Positions 17,011 to 25,715 of a DNA stretch of 34,493 nt are shown here, piece by piece (position 1 is the stretch's first letter; each line of letters opens with the position of its first letter). The stretch is from the NCBI GenBank assembly GCA_029776205.1, contig JAKOTQ010000059.1:1-34493 (forward strand), given 5' to 3'. The DNA is from Bacillota bacterium (GTDB taxonomy: Bacteria; Bacillota; UBA4882; UBA8346). The notes beneath the pieces were generated by a model. The model saw nothing but the letters and a program-made list of their open reading frames with translations, was not told the origin of the DNA and did no database searches. The position numbers and the translations under genes are program-made.

Positions 17011-17961
17011 GTGTCCATTGGTAAGTCGATTGAAACCAGTCAGGATCGGTTATTGCAAATGTTGACGACAGCGGTTGGCAATGAAGTGGCGGCATTGTTG
17101 AATGATGATCGGGTCGTCGAGTTGATGCTAAATCCGGATGGATGCCTTTGGGTTGATAAATTGGGTGAAGGGCGATCTTATACCGGTATAAAGATTTCAC
17201 CGGCTAATTCGGAACGGGTTATCTACTTGGTAGCCAGTTCTACGGGGGCCGTTTGTAATGCCGAAAATCCGATTTTAAGTGCTGAATTTCCCGGAAGCGG
17301 CAACCGTTTTCAGGGACTTTTACCTCCGGTGGTGAGTGCGCCTACATTTACCATTCGTAAAAAAGCCTTGATGGTATTTACCCTGGAACACTATGTGGAA
17401 CAAAAAATTATGACGCCTATTCAGCGGGAAGCGATTATTAAAGCGGTCTGGGATAGGAAAAATATTTTGATTGTCGGAGGTACAGGTTCCGGAAAGACCA
17501 CCCTTGCTAATGCGATTTTAAATGAAATTGCTCAAGTCGGAGATCGGATTGTCATCATCGAAGATACGCTGGAACTTCAATGCACTGCTCCAGATACGGT
17601 GTTTCTAAGATCCCGGGAACACGTATCAATGAATGAACTTTTGAAAGCTACTATGCGGCTTCGGCCGGACCGGATTGTGGTCGGAGAAGTTCGCGGTCCT
17701 GAGGCGTTGACACTGCTTAAAGCATGGAATACCGGCCATCCCGGCGGTTGTGCTACTGTCCATGCAAACAGCGCTCGCGGGGGGTTAACCCGTTTGGAAC
17801 AATTGATTCAGGAAGCCATTCCTACTCCCCAAAAAGAGCTGATTGCTGAAGCAGTCAATGTTATCGTTTATATTGAAAGGCATCAACATGGGCGCCGGCT
17901 TAAAGAGGTGGTTGAGGTAGAAGGGATCAAAGATCATGATTATGTTTTAAAAGCAATTTAA
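17011..17961 (+). CDS. trbB: TrbB/VirB11-like secretion ATPase
   Basis: Hexameric traffic ATPase at the base of the T4SS, powering pilus biogenesis and substrate transfer. It has Walker A GGTGSGKTT (residues 156-164), an Asp box IVIIEDTLELQ, Walker B-like VVGEVRGPEAL, and the His box GGCATVHANSA. The N-terminal half is the usual VirB11 domain (VVELMLNPDGCLWVDKLGEG). The start is GTG after a purine-rich GGGAGGGAAGGGGAG site. The length of 316 aa is typical for TrbB. It is followed by trbC after about 57 bases. No residues of the nucleotide-binding motifs are missing. Confidence 0.95.
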   Translation: MSIGKSIETSQDRLLQMLTTAVGNEVAALLNDDRVVELMLNPDGCLWVDKLGEGRSYTGIKISPANSERVIYLVASSTGAVCNAENPILSAEFPGSGNRFQGLLPPVVSAPTFTIRKKALMVFTLEHYVEQKIMTPIQREAIIKAVWDRKNILIVGGTGSGKTTLANAILNEIAQVGDRIVIIEDTLELQCTAPDTVFLRSREHVSMNELLKATMRLRPDRIVVGEVRGPEALTLLKAWNTGHPGGCATVHANSARGGLTRLEQLIQEAIPTPQKELIAEAVNVIVYIERHQHGRRLKEVVEVEGIKDHDYVLKAI

Positions 17962-18018
17962 AAGTATATTTAATCAAATTTCTTTGTAATAAATTGAACA
18001 AGAAAGGGTGTTGTTTTC

Positions 18019-18339
18019 ATGAAAAAGGTGGTTCAGATGTTGATGGTTTGGGTGGTTGTTGCTTATTTGGTGTTATCAGTTTCAAGTTTATGTCTGGCTG
18101 CAAGTACCGATATGCCTTGGGAAGGTCCGATGGAAAAATTGCTACAGTCTTTTACGGGCCCCGTTGCTAAAGTCATCGGTACATTAGCCATCGTCATGAC
18201 CGGTCTTGGATTGGCTTTTGGTGAAGGTGGCGGAGGGCTTCGTAAAGGGTTGCAAATTGTCTTCGGTCTTTCTATCGCTTTTACCGCCAGCAGCTTTTTC
18301 CTGAGTTTCTTTGGTTTTTCCGGAGGGCTTCCATTCTAA
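18019..18339 (+). CDS. trbC: TrbC/VirB2-like pilin
   Basis: A 106-residue candidate for the major T4SS pilin subunit. It has a long signal peptide (residues 1-30, ending VSSLCLAAS) and two hydrophobic helices in the mature part (VAKVIGTLAIVMTGLGLAFG and GLQIVFGLSIAFTASSFFLS), separated by a short Gly-rich positively charged loop (GEGGGGLRKG), the classic VirB2/TrbC layout. It lies between trbB and trbD as in conjugative trb operons. Confidence 0.9.
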   Translation: MKKVVQMLMVWVVVAYLVLSVSSLCLAASTDMPWEGPMEKLLQSFTGPVAKVIGTLAIVMTGLGLAFGEGGGGLRKGLQIVFGLSIAFTASSFFLSFFGFSGGLPF

Positions 18340-18371
18340 GCTGAAGTTTTACTACATGAGGAGGCAACCCA

Positions 18372-18629
18372 ATGAGCAGGAATGATGGTTTTGAAATACC
18401 GATTCACCGTTCATTAACCGAGCAAATTCTGATGGGGGGCGTCCCCCGTCAGATTGCTCTTTTAAATGGAACATTGGCTGCAGCCTTAGGTTTGGGGATG
18501 CAGTCTTGGTTGTCATTGCCGATTTGTTTGATTATCCATATTTTGGCTGTGGTGGCCACGAAACGCGATCCGCAGTTTTTTGATTGTTTCAAGCGGCATA
18601 TTCGCCAGAAGTCTTATTATTCAACTTAA
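18372..18629 (+). CDS. trbD: TrbD/VirB3-like protein
   Basis: A small (85 residue) inner-membrane protein of the VirB3/TrbD family. The N-terminus has the family pattern FEIPIHRSLTEQILMGGVPR, followed by two closely spaced hydrophobic helices (~residues 26-60) and the C-terminal AVVATKRDPQFFDCFKRHI. It has a GAGGAGG ribosome site and sits directly before the VirB4 ATPase gene, with which it functions in pilus assembly. Confidence 0.9.
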   Translation: MSRNDGFEIPIHRSLTEQILMGGVPRQIALLNGTLAAALGLGMQSWLSLPICLIIHILAVVATKRDPQFFDCFKRHIRQKSYYST

Positions 18630-18644
18630 GAAGGAGGAGTCCGG

Positions 18645-21074
18645 ATGTTTAATTTACGGGAATATCGAAACCGGCCGGATCGTCTTTCGGACTTTTTGCC
18701 GTGGGCAGCATTAATCGCTCCTGGCGTTGTTTTGAATAAGGATGGGTCCTTTCAAAAAACCTTTCGCTTTCGTGGTCCGGACTTGGCCAGTGCAACCCGT
18801 TCGGAGTTGATCAGCATTACGGTTCAGATGAATAATGTCCTGAAGCGCTTATCGGGCGGTTGGGCTATCTTTGCCGAATCCCAGCGGGTGGTCAGCCAGG
18901 AATATCCGGAATCAAAATTTCCGGATCTGATTTCCTTAATGATCGAAGAAGAACGTAAGGGATTTTTTTCATCGGGCAAACATTATGAGAACAATTATTA
19001 TTTTACTCTCTTGTACTTACCGCCCCAGGAAGCTTCGGACCGTTTTGAAAAATGGATCATTCAACGGGATCAGGAGCGGGAAAAGGAGACATATGCTGCA
19101 CATTTAAAGACTTTTCTAACTGAAGCTGATCGTATTTTCACCTTGTTTAAAGAATTAATGGCCGAAGCAGAACCATTAGATGATGAAGAAACGTTAACCT
19201 ATCTCCATAGCTGTGTGTCTCCGAAGAGACATCGGGTACGGGTTCCTGAGATACCAATGTATCTGGATGCAATTTTAGCGGATACGCCTTTAATTGGCGG
19301 GATGGAACCCCGGCTTGGCAAACATCACTTGAGAGTCGTCTCGGTGATGGGATTTCCGGGCAGCAGTATTCCTGGTATTTTAGACAATCTCAACCGTTTG
19401 AATTTTGAATATCGTTGGGTGACTCGGTTCCTTCCTTTGGACAAAATGGATGCTCTTCAGGAAGTCAACCGTTACCGGAAGCAATGGTTTGCCAAACGAA
19501 AGGGAGTTATGACGCTTATCCGGGAAACTGTATCTCAAAGTGAAAGCGCAATGGTTGATAGTGATGCGCTCAACAAAAGTTTAGACGCTGATGCGGCAGC
19601 TCAAGAATTAGGCGATGATCTGGTCAGCTATGGCTATTTTACTGCTGCAGTGGTGGTTTGGGATGAGGACGGGACAGCGGTTGAGAGGAAGGTCCGAGCT
19701 ATTGAAAAAACGATTAATAGCTTGGGTTTTACGGTGATAACGGAAACGTTAAACGCAGTGGATGCTTGGCTTGGCAGTTTGCCTGGGCATTGCCGGGCTA
19801 ATGTGCGTCGTCCCTTATTTAGTTCTTTAAATTTAGCCCACGTCTTTCCCCTTTCGGCGATTTGGGCAGGCCCTCAAAGGAACAGACATTTAAATGGGCC
19901 GGTTTTAATGTACACACAGACACCGGATGGAACTCCTTTTCGCTTAAGCCTCCATGTGGGGGATGTCGGACATACGATGATTGTCGGTCCCACGGGAGCC
20001 GGTAAATCGGTGCTGCTTGCAACTCTGGCGGTGCAATTTAGACGTTATCCCAATGCCCAAGTTTATTTCTTTGATAAAGGTGGCTCCTGCCGGGCGTTGA
20101 CTGCCGGAGTTGGCGGGGATTTTTATGATCTGGCTGATGAAGATGCGGATACTTTGTCATTTCAACCTTTGGCTAATATCGATGATGACAATGAACGTTC
20201 CTGGGCTGCAGAATGGATTTATGATATTCTGCGGGGAGAAAATGTTGAAATTACGCCGGATGTTAAGAAACTGGTCTGGACCGCACTTGGTTCGCTAGCA
20301 ACATCGCCAAAGGAACAGCGGACTATAACTGGTTTATCGTTATTAATTCAAGATAATGGGTTGAGGCAGGCTTTGGAGCCGATCACGATCAATGGAGCCT
20401 TCGGTAAGCTGTTTGATGCGACTTTTGACAATCTTGACTATGGTTCCTGGCAATGTTTTGAGATGGAAAAATTGATGAATACACCAGCTGCGGTACCACC
20501 GACTCTGAGCTATTTGTTTCATAAATTGGAACAGCGGTTTACCGGGAAACCGACAATGATGATTTTGGATGAATGCTGGCTTTTTTTGGATAACCCTATT
20601 TTTGCGGCAAAGATTAGGGAATGGCTAAAAGTACTTCGAAAATCCAATGTATCTGTGGTTTTTGCAACCCAGTCATTGCAGGATGTGGCCAGCAGTCCTA
20701 TTGCACCGGTGATTGCCGAGTCCTGCCATACCAAGATTTATCTTCCAAACTCGAATGCCGGTGATGAACGGACGGCTGAGACTTATCGTACTTTCGGCCT
20801 GAACAGCCGGGAAATTGAGATCATCTCCATGGCAACAGCGAAGCGGCAATATTATTATAAAAGTACTTATGGCTCTCGTTTGTTTGAGCTGGCTCTTGGA
20901 CCGGTTGCATTGGCCTATTGTGCGGCCAGTTCCAAGGAGGATCAGCTCATGGTGAAGCGGCTGTTGGCGGAGAACGGGTTGGAGTCCTTTAATGAACATT
21001 GGCTGAAATATAAAAACCTTCATCATGAAGCTGGCGTGTATCAGGAATTGAAGGATTGTTTGGAAAGGGGTTGA
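18645..21074 (+). CDS. trbE: TrbE/VirB4-like T4SS ATPase
   Basis: The large T4SS ATPase (809 residues), needed for pilin dislocation and channel assembly. The N-terminal CagE/TrbE domain begins with MFNLREYRNRPDRLSDFLPW and covers ~400 residues. The C-terminal RecA-like domain has Walker A GPTGAGKSVLL (~448-458), Walker B MMILDECWLFLD (~637-648) and the downstream VVFATQSLQDV motif typical of VirB4. Its length matches intact TrbE proteins. It starts at ATG after AAGGAGGAG and ends 4 bases before the first trbJ. The large coding sequence shows no frameshift. Confidence 0.96.
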   Translation: MFNLREYRNRPDRLSDFLPWAALIAPGVVLNKDGSFQKTFRFRGPDLASATRSELISITVQMNNVLKRLSGGWAIFAESQRVVSQEYPESKFPDLISLMIEEERKGFFSSGKHYENNYYFTLLYLPPQEASDRFEKWIIQRDQEREKETYAAHLKTFLTEADRIFTLFKELMAEAEPLDDEETLTYLHSCVSPKRHRVRVPEIPMYLDAILADTPLIGGMEPRLGKHHLRVVSVMGFPGSSIPGILDNLNRLNFEYRWVTRFLPLDKMDALQEVNRYRKQWFAKRKGVMTLIRETVSQSESAMVDSDALNKSLDADAAAQELGDDLVSYGYFTAAVVVWDEDGTAVERKVRAIEKTINSLGFTVITETLNAVDAWLGSLPGHCRANVRRPLFSSLNLAHVFPLSAIWAGPQRNRHLNGPVLMYTQTPDGTPFRLSLHVGDVGHTMIVGPTGAGKSVLLATLAVQFRRYPNAQVYFFDKGGSCRALTAGVGGDFYDLADEDADTLSFQPLANIDDDNERSWAAEWIYDILRGENVEITPDVKKLVWTALGSLATSPKEQRTITGLSLLIQDNGLRQALEPITINGAFGKLFDATFDNLDYGSWQCFEMEKLMNTPAAVPPTLSYLFHKLEQRFTGKPTMMILDECWLFLDNPIFAAKIREWLKVLRKSNVSVVFATQSLQDVASSPIAPVIAESCHTKIYLPNSNAGDERTAETYRTFGLNSREIEIISMATAKRQYYYKSTYGSRLFELALGPVALAYCAASSKEDQLMVKRLLAENGLESFNEHWLKYKNLHHEAGVYQELKDCLERG

Positions 21075-21078
21075 TGAC

Positions 21079-21816
21079 ATGAAGAAAAAGGTTTCGGTGA
21101 TTTGGTTAGTTTGTATAGTGTTTATATTTACTTCTTTAGTCCCTCCGCTGGTACCCCGAGCGGAAGCGGCAATTCCGGTTATTGATTATTCGAATCTGGC
21201 ACAAATTATTCAGCAGCTTTCAGTGATGAAAAAGCAGTTAGAAAACTTAAAAGAACAGCTTAAACATTTTGTTAAGATGAAAACGGAAGTGTTTGCCAAA
21301 GTCAAAACCAATTTAGTTGGAGCCTTTGATAAATTAACCAACTTTCGGAATAGTGTTAAAGGTTTAACCTTTGATTATTCAAAGGTTGACGAAGTATGGA
21401 AATCTACCTATAAGAGTACAGATGACTTAAGTAAGATGCAGGACGGGGAATATGCCAATCATTTAAAGAAACTGGATGAGCAGACCAGTAATGCCTTGCT
21501 GGATGCTATGAAAGCGCAGAGTCTTGTCGGGGAGATTGATAAAGATAAGGAGCTTCTGGAAACGTTAATGAACGAATCATATAGCGCACAGGGTATGTTG
21601 GAAGCCATGCAAATCGGCAATAAAATTAATTCGTTGCAAATGATGCAGTTGGCCAGGATGCAAGTGATCATGGCTGCCAGTTACCGGGCTCAAACCATGT
21701 ATTATCAATGGGAGATGCAGGAAAAGATGAGTCAACGGGTTTATGCGGAGAGGAATCGAATTCAAATGGATAACCCGGTGCAGAAAGCTGCCATGGAGGG
21801 ATTTCCTCGATTTTAA
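21079..21816 (+). CDS. trbJ: TrbJ/VirB5-like protein, copy 1
   Basis: A secreted, largely helical protein of the TrbJ (VirB5) family, which in other systems forms a minor component at the pilus tip and contacts target cells. Residues ~1-30 form a signal peptide (ending PRAEAA). The mature part is coiled-coil rich (LAQIIQQLSVMKKQLENLKE), followed by the family signature SNALLDAMKAQ and a long C-terminal helix with YRAQTMYYQWEMQEKM. Next to it lies a second homologous gene. The start ATG is 4 bases after the trbE stop, consistent with translational coupling. Confidence 0.88.
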   Translation: MKKKVSVIWLVCIVFIFTSLVPPLVPRAEAAIPVIDYSNLAQIIQQLSVMKKQLENLKEQLKHFVKMKTEVFAKVKTNLVGAFDKLTNFRNSVKGLTFDYSKVDEVWKSTYKSTDDLSKMQDGEYANHLKKLDEQTSNALLDAMKAQSLVGEIDKDKELLETLMNESYSAQGMLEAMQIGNKINSLQMMQLARMQVIMAASYRAQTMYYQWEMQEKMSQRVYAERNRIQMDNPVQKAAMEGFPRF

Positions 21817-21846
21817 ACAGGATGGTCGGAGAGGGAGATGGCCTGA

Positions 21847-22623
21847 ATGAAGAAAAATCATTGGAATTTTAAATTAGGGTTATTTTGCCTCATAGGGCTG
21901 CTGATTGTCGGTTTTATTACCCCTGAGGCGGAAGCGCTTAGTCTCAGGAAAATCAAGAAAAAGCTTTTAAGAAATGGAACTGTATTTGATGCTGCGAAAT
22001 ATGTTCAAAATACGCTGGCTTTGAAAGAATATCAAAAACAGCTGGAAACCTTGAGAGAAACCCTTAAACATCTGGAAAAGATGAACAACAGTACATCCCA
22101 GGCAACCAAAGCTTATGTTATCAGCGTATATAACCGGTTGATCATGGTTCGGAATACGGTCAAAGGTTTAACATACAGTTATGCGTCGTTGCAAAAGGAA
22201 TGGGATGAAACATTCAAAGACTTTGAAGCCTTTCATGGGATGAAAGCTTCCGAATATGCCAACCATTTGAAGGTTTTAGACGAAAAAACCAGCAATGCTT
22301 TGCTGGATGCCATGAAATCTCAAGGCTTTATCGTAGATATTGACGGCGATCAAGTTGTTTTAAAGGGGCTAATGGACCAATCGATGGGCGCCAAAGGAAT
22401 GCTGGGAGCATTGCAGGTTGCTAATTATATGGCTGCGTTGCAAATGACTCAGATGGCCCGCATGGAATTGGTGATGGCCATGAGTTTCCGGGCCCAGACC
22501 CTCTATTATCAATGGAAAGTCCAAGAGAAGATGGCGAAACGGGCTTATGCGAAGCAGAATGAGATTAAGTTTGATAATCCCATGAATAATGTATCAAGTA
22601 ATGGAGCATTTCCCCAATTTTGA
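21847..22623 (+). CDS. trbJ: TrbJ/VirB5-like protein, copy 2
   Basis: Second VirB5-like protein (258 residues), clearly homologous to the gene before it: both contain EYANHLK-LDE-TSNALLDAMK, a GMLxAxQ segment and the C-terminal FRAQTLYYQWKVQEKM. A signal peptide covers residues ~1-30 (ITPEAEA). The N-terminal mature halves differ strongly (LRKIKKKLLRNGTVFDAAKY here), while the C-terminal halves match well, so this is an old tandem duplication with divergence rather than a recent copy. It could provide a second tip subunit with different target specificity, but that is inference. Confidence 0.87.
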   Translation: MKKNHWNFKLGLFCLIGLLIVGFITPEAEALSLRKIKKKLLRNGTVFDAAKYVQNTLALKEYQKQLETLRETLKHLEKMNNSTSQATKAYVISVYNRLIMVRNTVKGLTYSYASLQKEWDETFKDFEAFHGMKASEYANHLKVLDEKTSNALLDAMKSQGFIVDIDGDQVVLKGLMDQSMGAKGMLGALQVANYMAALQMTQMARMELVMAMSFRAQTLYYQWKVQEKMAKRAYAKQNEIKFDNPMNNVSSNGAFPQF

Positions 22624-22661
22624 ATATTCGATTATTGCATTATCTGAAAGGGGTTGATCCA

Positions 22662-23738
22662 ATGGATCCTAAGAGTTTGATCGTTCCTGATTTTCTCACC
22701 TTAACGGCAATGATGAGTTATATCCAACATGCCTGTGTCAGTGCGATGAAGCATTTAACTGTATATGCTCATCGGTTAATGTATTTGCTGGCCGGAATAG
22801 ATTTGGTGATATCGGTTTTAATGCATTTGGATGAGGCAGATCATTTGAAGATTTTGATTAAGAAGATCATCAAATATGGCTTTTTTATTTATTTGATTAC
22901 CAATTATAACAGCTTACTAAATACCTTGATGAAAGGGTTTATGTTTTTTGGGAAAGTGGCCGGATCGGGAGTATCAAAACCATTGACCGAAGCTGTTATC
23001 ACCAATCCGGCCGTGATCGGAACCTATGGGTTGTATTTGATAAAAGATGCAGTTAATGTTGTTTTGGGACAGGCAACAGCTACTGTAACTTCCGATCCGG
23101 TGTTGTTGATGAATATCATTACCCTGTTTGCCATCGCTCTTTCTTATTTTGCTGTGGGAATCAACTTATTTCTGTTGTACGTTGAGTTTTATATCCTGGG
23201 CGCCCTCTCCATTGTGCTGGTTCCATTCGGCGTCAACCAATATACTTCATTTATCAGTCAAAAGGTGCTGAATGCGATGGTTAATATCGGCATTAAACTG
23301 ATGGTTACGGTTTTTATCATCGGTCTGGTGATGCCGTTCATGTTATCCATACAGCTGGTGTCGCCGGAAGTTGTTAAAGACGGGAAAATAGTTGACAACA
23401 GCTTTTTGCAAAAAAACTTATATTTGTTGCTGCCCAGTTTGGCAATGGCTTTCCTGACGATTCACGGTCCTAATTTGGCTCTCAGTCTCTTGTCCGGCGG
23501 CAGCGGAGGCTTTAATGCCAGTGCTGTCATGGGCGGAATGATGTCAGCTGCACGGATGCCGCAGATGTTGAAGGAGTTTAAATTTGGAAGAGGATATGGG
23601 CCAGGAGAAAATAAAGAGGGTGGAAATAAAAATGCAAATTCAATTGCTGTGAATCGTCCCATAAGTATGATGAATGATAATCATGTTTATGATAATAGCC
23701 ATCTATCAGCCCAAAATATGCGCAATAAAATTGGATAG
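22662..23738 (+). CDS. trbL: TrbL/VirB6-like polytopic channel protein
   Basis: The VirB6/TrbL family forms the inner-membrane part of the T4SS channel. About 358 residues with at least six hydrophobic segments in the first ~290 residues (for example INLFLLYVEFYILGALSIVL and LMVTVFIIGLVMPFML), then a Gly-rich helix (LLSGGSGGFNASAVMGGMMS) and a hydrophilic C-terminal tail of about 45 residues. I start at the ATG with AAAGGGG 9 bases upstream rather than an earlier TTG that overlaps the trbJ stop. The 3' end from about 23440 is duplicated at 26248-26563 with a different tail, making this gene the upstream edge of the cassette array. Confidence 0.9.
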   Translation: MDPKSLIVPDFLTLTAMMSYIQHACVSAMKHLTVYAHRLMYLLAGIDLVISVLMHLDEADHLKILIKKIIKYGFFIYLITNYNSLLNTLMKGFMFFGKVAGSGVSKPLTEAVITNPAVIGTYGLYLIKDAVNVVLGQATATVTSDPVLLMNIITLFAIALSYFAVGINLFLLYVEFYILGALSIVLVPFGVNQYTSFISQKVLNAMVNIGIKLMVTVFIIGLVMPFMLSIQLVSPEVVKDGKIVDNSFLQKNLYLLLPSLAMAFLTIHGPNLALSLLSGGSGGFNASAVMGGMMSAARMPQMLKEFKFGRGYGPGENKEGGNKNANSIAVNRPISMMNDNHVYDNSHLSAQNMRNKIG

Positions 23739-23761
23739 AATAGTATAAAAAACTATTGATA

Positions 23762-24217
23762 TTAGTTAAAAATATAGGGGTATCGGTTTTTGATTTTATC
23801 CACTTGAAATTCAGCCTGACTAACAATATATTCAGGGGTTATTGTATAATGGAGCCATCCGATGTCGTGCCAAAGAAAATAAGGAAGTTTATTTTTCGGT
23901 TTAGCTAGCCATACAAGAGTATAAGCTTCAACACGTCGGGCGAAAGCAAATGGGTCCGTTGAAACAACTGATGGAATGTAATCGGATATTAAAATTTGCA
24001 AAACGAGCCGGTCTTCTTCGTTTTGTGTAATGCGGAATTTTTGTGTTTTTTCCAGAAGCATTTCAGTTCGTTGAATTATTTCTTTTTCATATTCATTAGG
24101 ATTGCTTCGAGATGATACGATTTGGATCGGAAACTTCCCTTGCGGCACGGCTGAAAACACGTTTGATGAAAAAACAATACTCAATGCAACGAGGCAGATA
24201 AACAATATTTTTTTCAT
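23762..24217 (-). CDS. Exported protein of the repeat unit, copy 1
   Basis: A 151-residue protein with a clear signal peptide (residues 1-22, LFICLVALSIVFSSNVFS-A) and a soluble domain of ~128 residues with the distinctive end LPYFLWHDIGWLHYT and PEYIVSQAEFQVDKIKNRYP. I do not recognise the family. It is on the strand opposite to the T4SS and effector genes, with its own promoter and a GGGAGG ribosome site. A complete second copy (26590-27045) and a truncated third (31842-32081) occur in the same place in later units. Being retained beside each effector suggests a periplasmic chaperone, adaptor or general protective role, but its function is unknown. Confidence 0.8.
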   Translation of the reverse strand: MKKILFICLVALSIVFSSNVFSAVPQGKFPIQIVSSRSNPNEYEKEIIQRTEMLLEKTQKFRITQNEEDRLVLQILISDYIPSVVSTDPFAFARRVEAYTLVWLAKPKNKLPYFLWHDIGWLHYTITPEYIVSQAEFQVDKIKNRYPYIFN

Positions 24218-24528
24218 TTGAATAACCTCCCTGAGATAATTTTTTTATATCATATAATAGAAAATTGTACCTTAAATAAATATAATTGTAAATAATGGAA
24301 ATATAGAACTGTTTCCCGGGACGAAGCAAGGTGGAGAATGAGATGCACTATGGACGGAATTTTAAACTCTCATTCCATCTTTCTCCCCGCTGGGATCAGG
24401 TGATACCTTCCCTGGCGCTCGCCCTTGATACCGTCCTGCCTTATGGGAGAACCAACTATTGGGGGTTAATGACGAATTCCTGTATTCAGGAACTCGAAGA
24501 AATATGAATCAAAAAAAGAGGGAATATC
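24218..24528. repeat. Conserved inter-gene spacer of the cassette, copy 1
   Basis: This ~310-bp spacer separates the minus-strand exported-protein gene from the effector gene and recurs almost unchanged at 32082-32391 and, partly diverged, at 27046-27366. It holds the minus-strand promoter, a possible 54-codon ORF starting MHYGRNFKLSFHLSP (ATG 24342, behind GGTGGAG), an inverted repeat GAATGAG/CTCATTC spanning the start of that ORF, and a hairpin TTCCTG-TATT-CAGGAA (24477-24492) about 37 bases before the effector ATG. The small ORF is interrupted or shifted in the other copies, so it is probably not a conserved protein. An RNA leader or recombination target is possible. Confidence 0.65.
24264..24292 (-). 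promoter_or_regulatory. Promoter of the minus-strand exported-protein gene
   Basis: On the minus strand TTTACA (24287-24292), 17 bases, TACAAT (24264-24269), about 47 bases before the ATG at 24217. The same bases recur in copies 2 and 3 of the spacer. Confidence 0.55.
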
Positions 24529-25680
24529 ATGTCTTTAAGCGAGAGCAGAAAATTTGACCATCAACAGGGAGAAAAGTTAGATTACTGGCAAAAACAATGT
24601 AACAAACTAGGGCATAATCCGAACGGCCATAGTCAGGAGTATCAAGACTTTTTACGCAAGGCCAATGATAAACTGTTAAGAGAAAACTTTATCAAAATGC
24701 AGATGGGGTTTTCAAATGAAGTGATTAAATTCAAGCAAAAGAATGATGGTTGGGATTTCAACAAATTTTTACGGCTTTCCAAGGAAGGTATCGCTACGTT
24801 GTCTTCAGAAGAACGGGTTCAATATCGAAACTTTTTAGTTTCCCGGGTTCATGACAATAAAGTCATTGCCCGGGTTCAGGCCAATCTATTAAATGCCGGA
24901 TATGACCTTGGACAGTATGGAATCCACGGTGTGGATGGGAAAAAGGGGACGTTGACGACGAAGGCGATTAAGAGTTTTCAGGAGTCCATCGGGCTTAAAC
25001 CCACCGGAGAATTGGACCAGGAAACCTGGCTGGCGCTGGAGTTAGTAACGACGGCGGGGATAAGGAAGAGTGAGATTGAGAGATTAGGGCAAATCTTGCG
25101 AAAAGATAATAAGCAGTTGTCTGAGGGCAACGTTCAAGAATTAAAATATAATCAAGGAAATGAATTAGATCTTAATCTTAAGATTGAGCAATTTGTTGCT
25201 GTTGCTGAAAAAGAATTTCAAAAAGGTTTTAAAGAAAATAATGGCGATAATATGACCCCTTATGGGAAATGGTATGGGTTAGATGGTCAGCCGTGGTGTG
25301 CAATGTTTGTTTCTTGGTGTGCAGAGCAAGCTGGCCTTCTTAATACCTACGTTCCCAAATTTGCTTCTGTGCAATATGGACTAGATTGGTATAGAAAAAA
25401 GGGAAGATATCATATTCAGGGTTCAGGTTATTTTCCAAAAGCAGGAGATGTCATATTTTTTAAAAATAATAAAGGACAAAATCATACAGGGATTGTTGTG
25501 GCGTATGATTCTGTAACTAATATTGTGTATACGATTGAAGGAAATTCGAATAATTCAATAGCTTCACGAAAATATAACTTAAATAATAGTTATATTCAAG
25601 GATTTGGTGCTACTGGTGGTTTGAGTAATGGAAAAATACCTCGTATATCAACGGATGGAGTGGATACGAACATTCGATAA
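24529..25680 (+). CDS. T4SS-associated effector-like CHAP peptidoglycan hydrolase
   Basis: A 383-residue protein in three parts. Residues 1-~110 form a hydrophilic Lys/Gln/Asn-rich domain without signal peptide, shared with the other effector genes. Residues ~114-172 resemble a peptidoglycan-binding (PG_binding_1) domain (RVQANLLNAGYDLGQYGIHG, then GTLTTKAIKSFQ and LDQETWLAL). After a linker, residues ~215-360 form a CHAP amidase/endopeptidase domain with Cys257 (PWCAMFVSWC), His319 (NHTGIVV) and Glu337 (TIEGNS). Such enzymes cut peptide bonds in peptidoglycan. ATG after AGAGGGA. Lack of a Sec signal, position after trbL and the envelope protein gene that follows fit a T4SS-delivered antibacterial toxin; delivery is inferred. 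Confidence 0.85.
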   Translation: MSLSESRKFDHQQGEKLDYWQKQCNKLGHNPNGHSQEYQDFLRKANDKLLRENFIKMQMGFSNEVIKFKQKNDGWDFNKFLRLSKEGIATLSSEERVQYRNFLVSRVHDNKVIARVQANLLNAGYDLGQYGIHGVDGKKGTLTTKAIKSFQESIGLKPTGELDQETWLALELVTTAGIRKSEIERLGQILRKDNKQLSEGNVQELKYNQGNELDLNLKIEQFVAVAEKEFQKGFKENNGDNMTPYGKWYGLDGQPWCAMFVSWCAEQAGLLNTYVPKFASVQYGLDWYRKKGRYHIQGSGYFPKAGDVIFFKNNKGQNHTGIVVAYDSVTNIVYTIEGNSNNSIASRKYNLNNSYIQGFGATGGLSNGKIPRISTDGVDTNIR

Positions 25681-25715
25681 CAAGTGCCTTGAGTCATCGA
25701 GGAGGTAAGAGTAAA

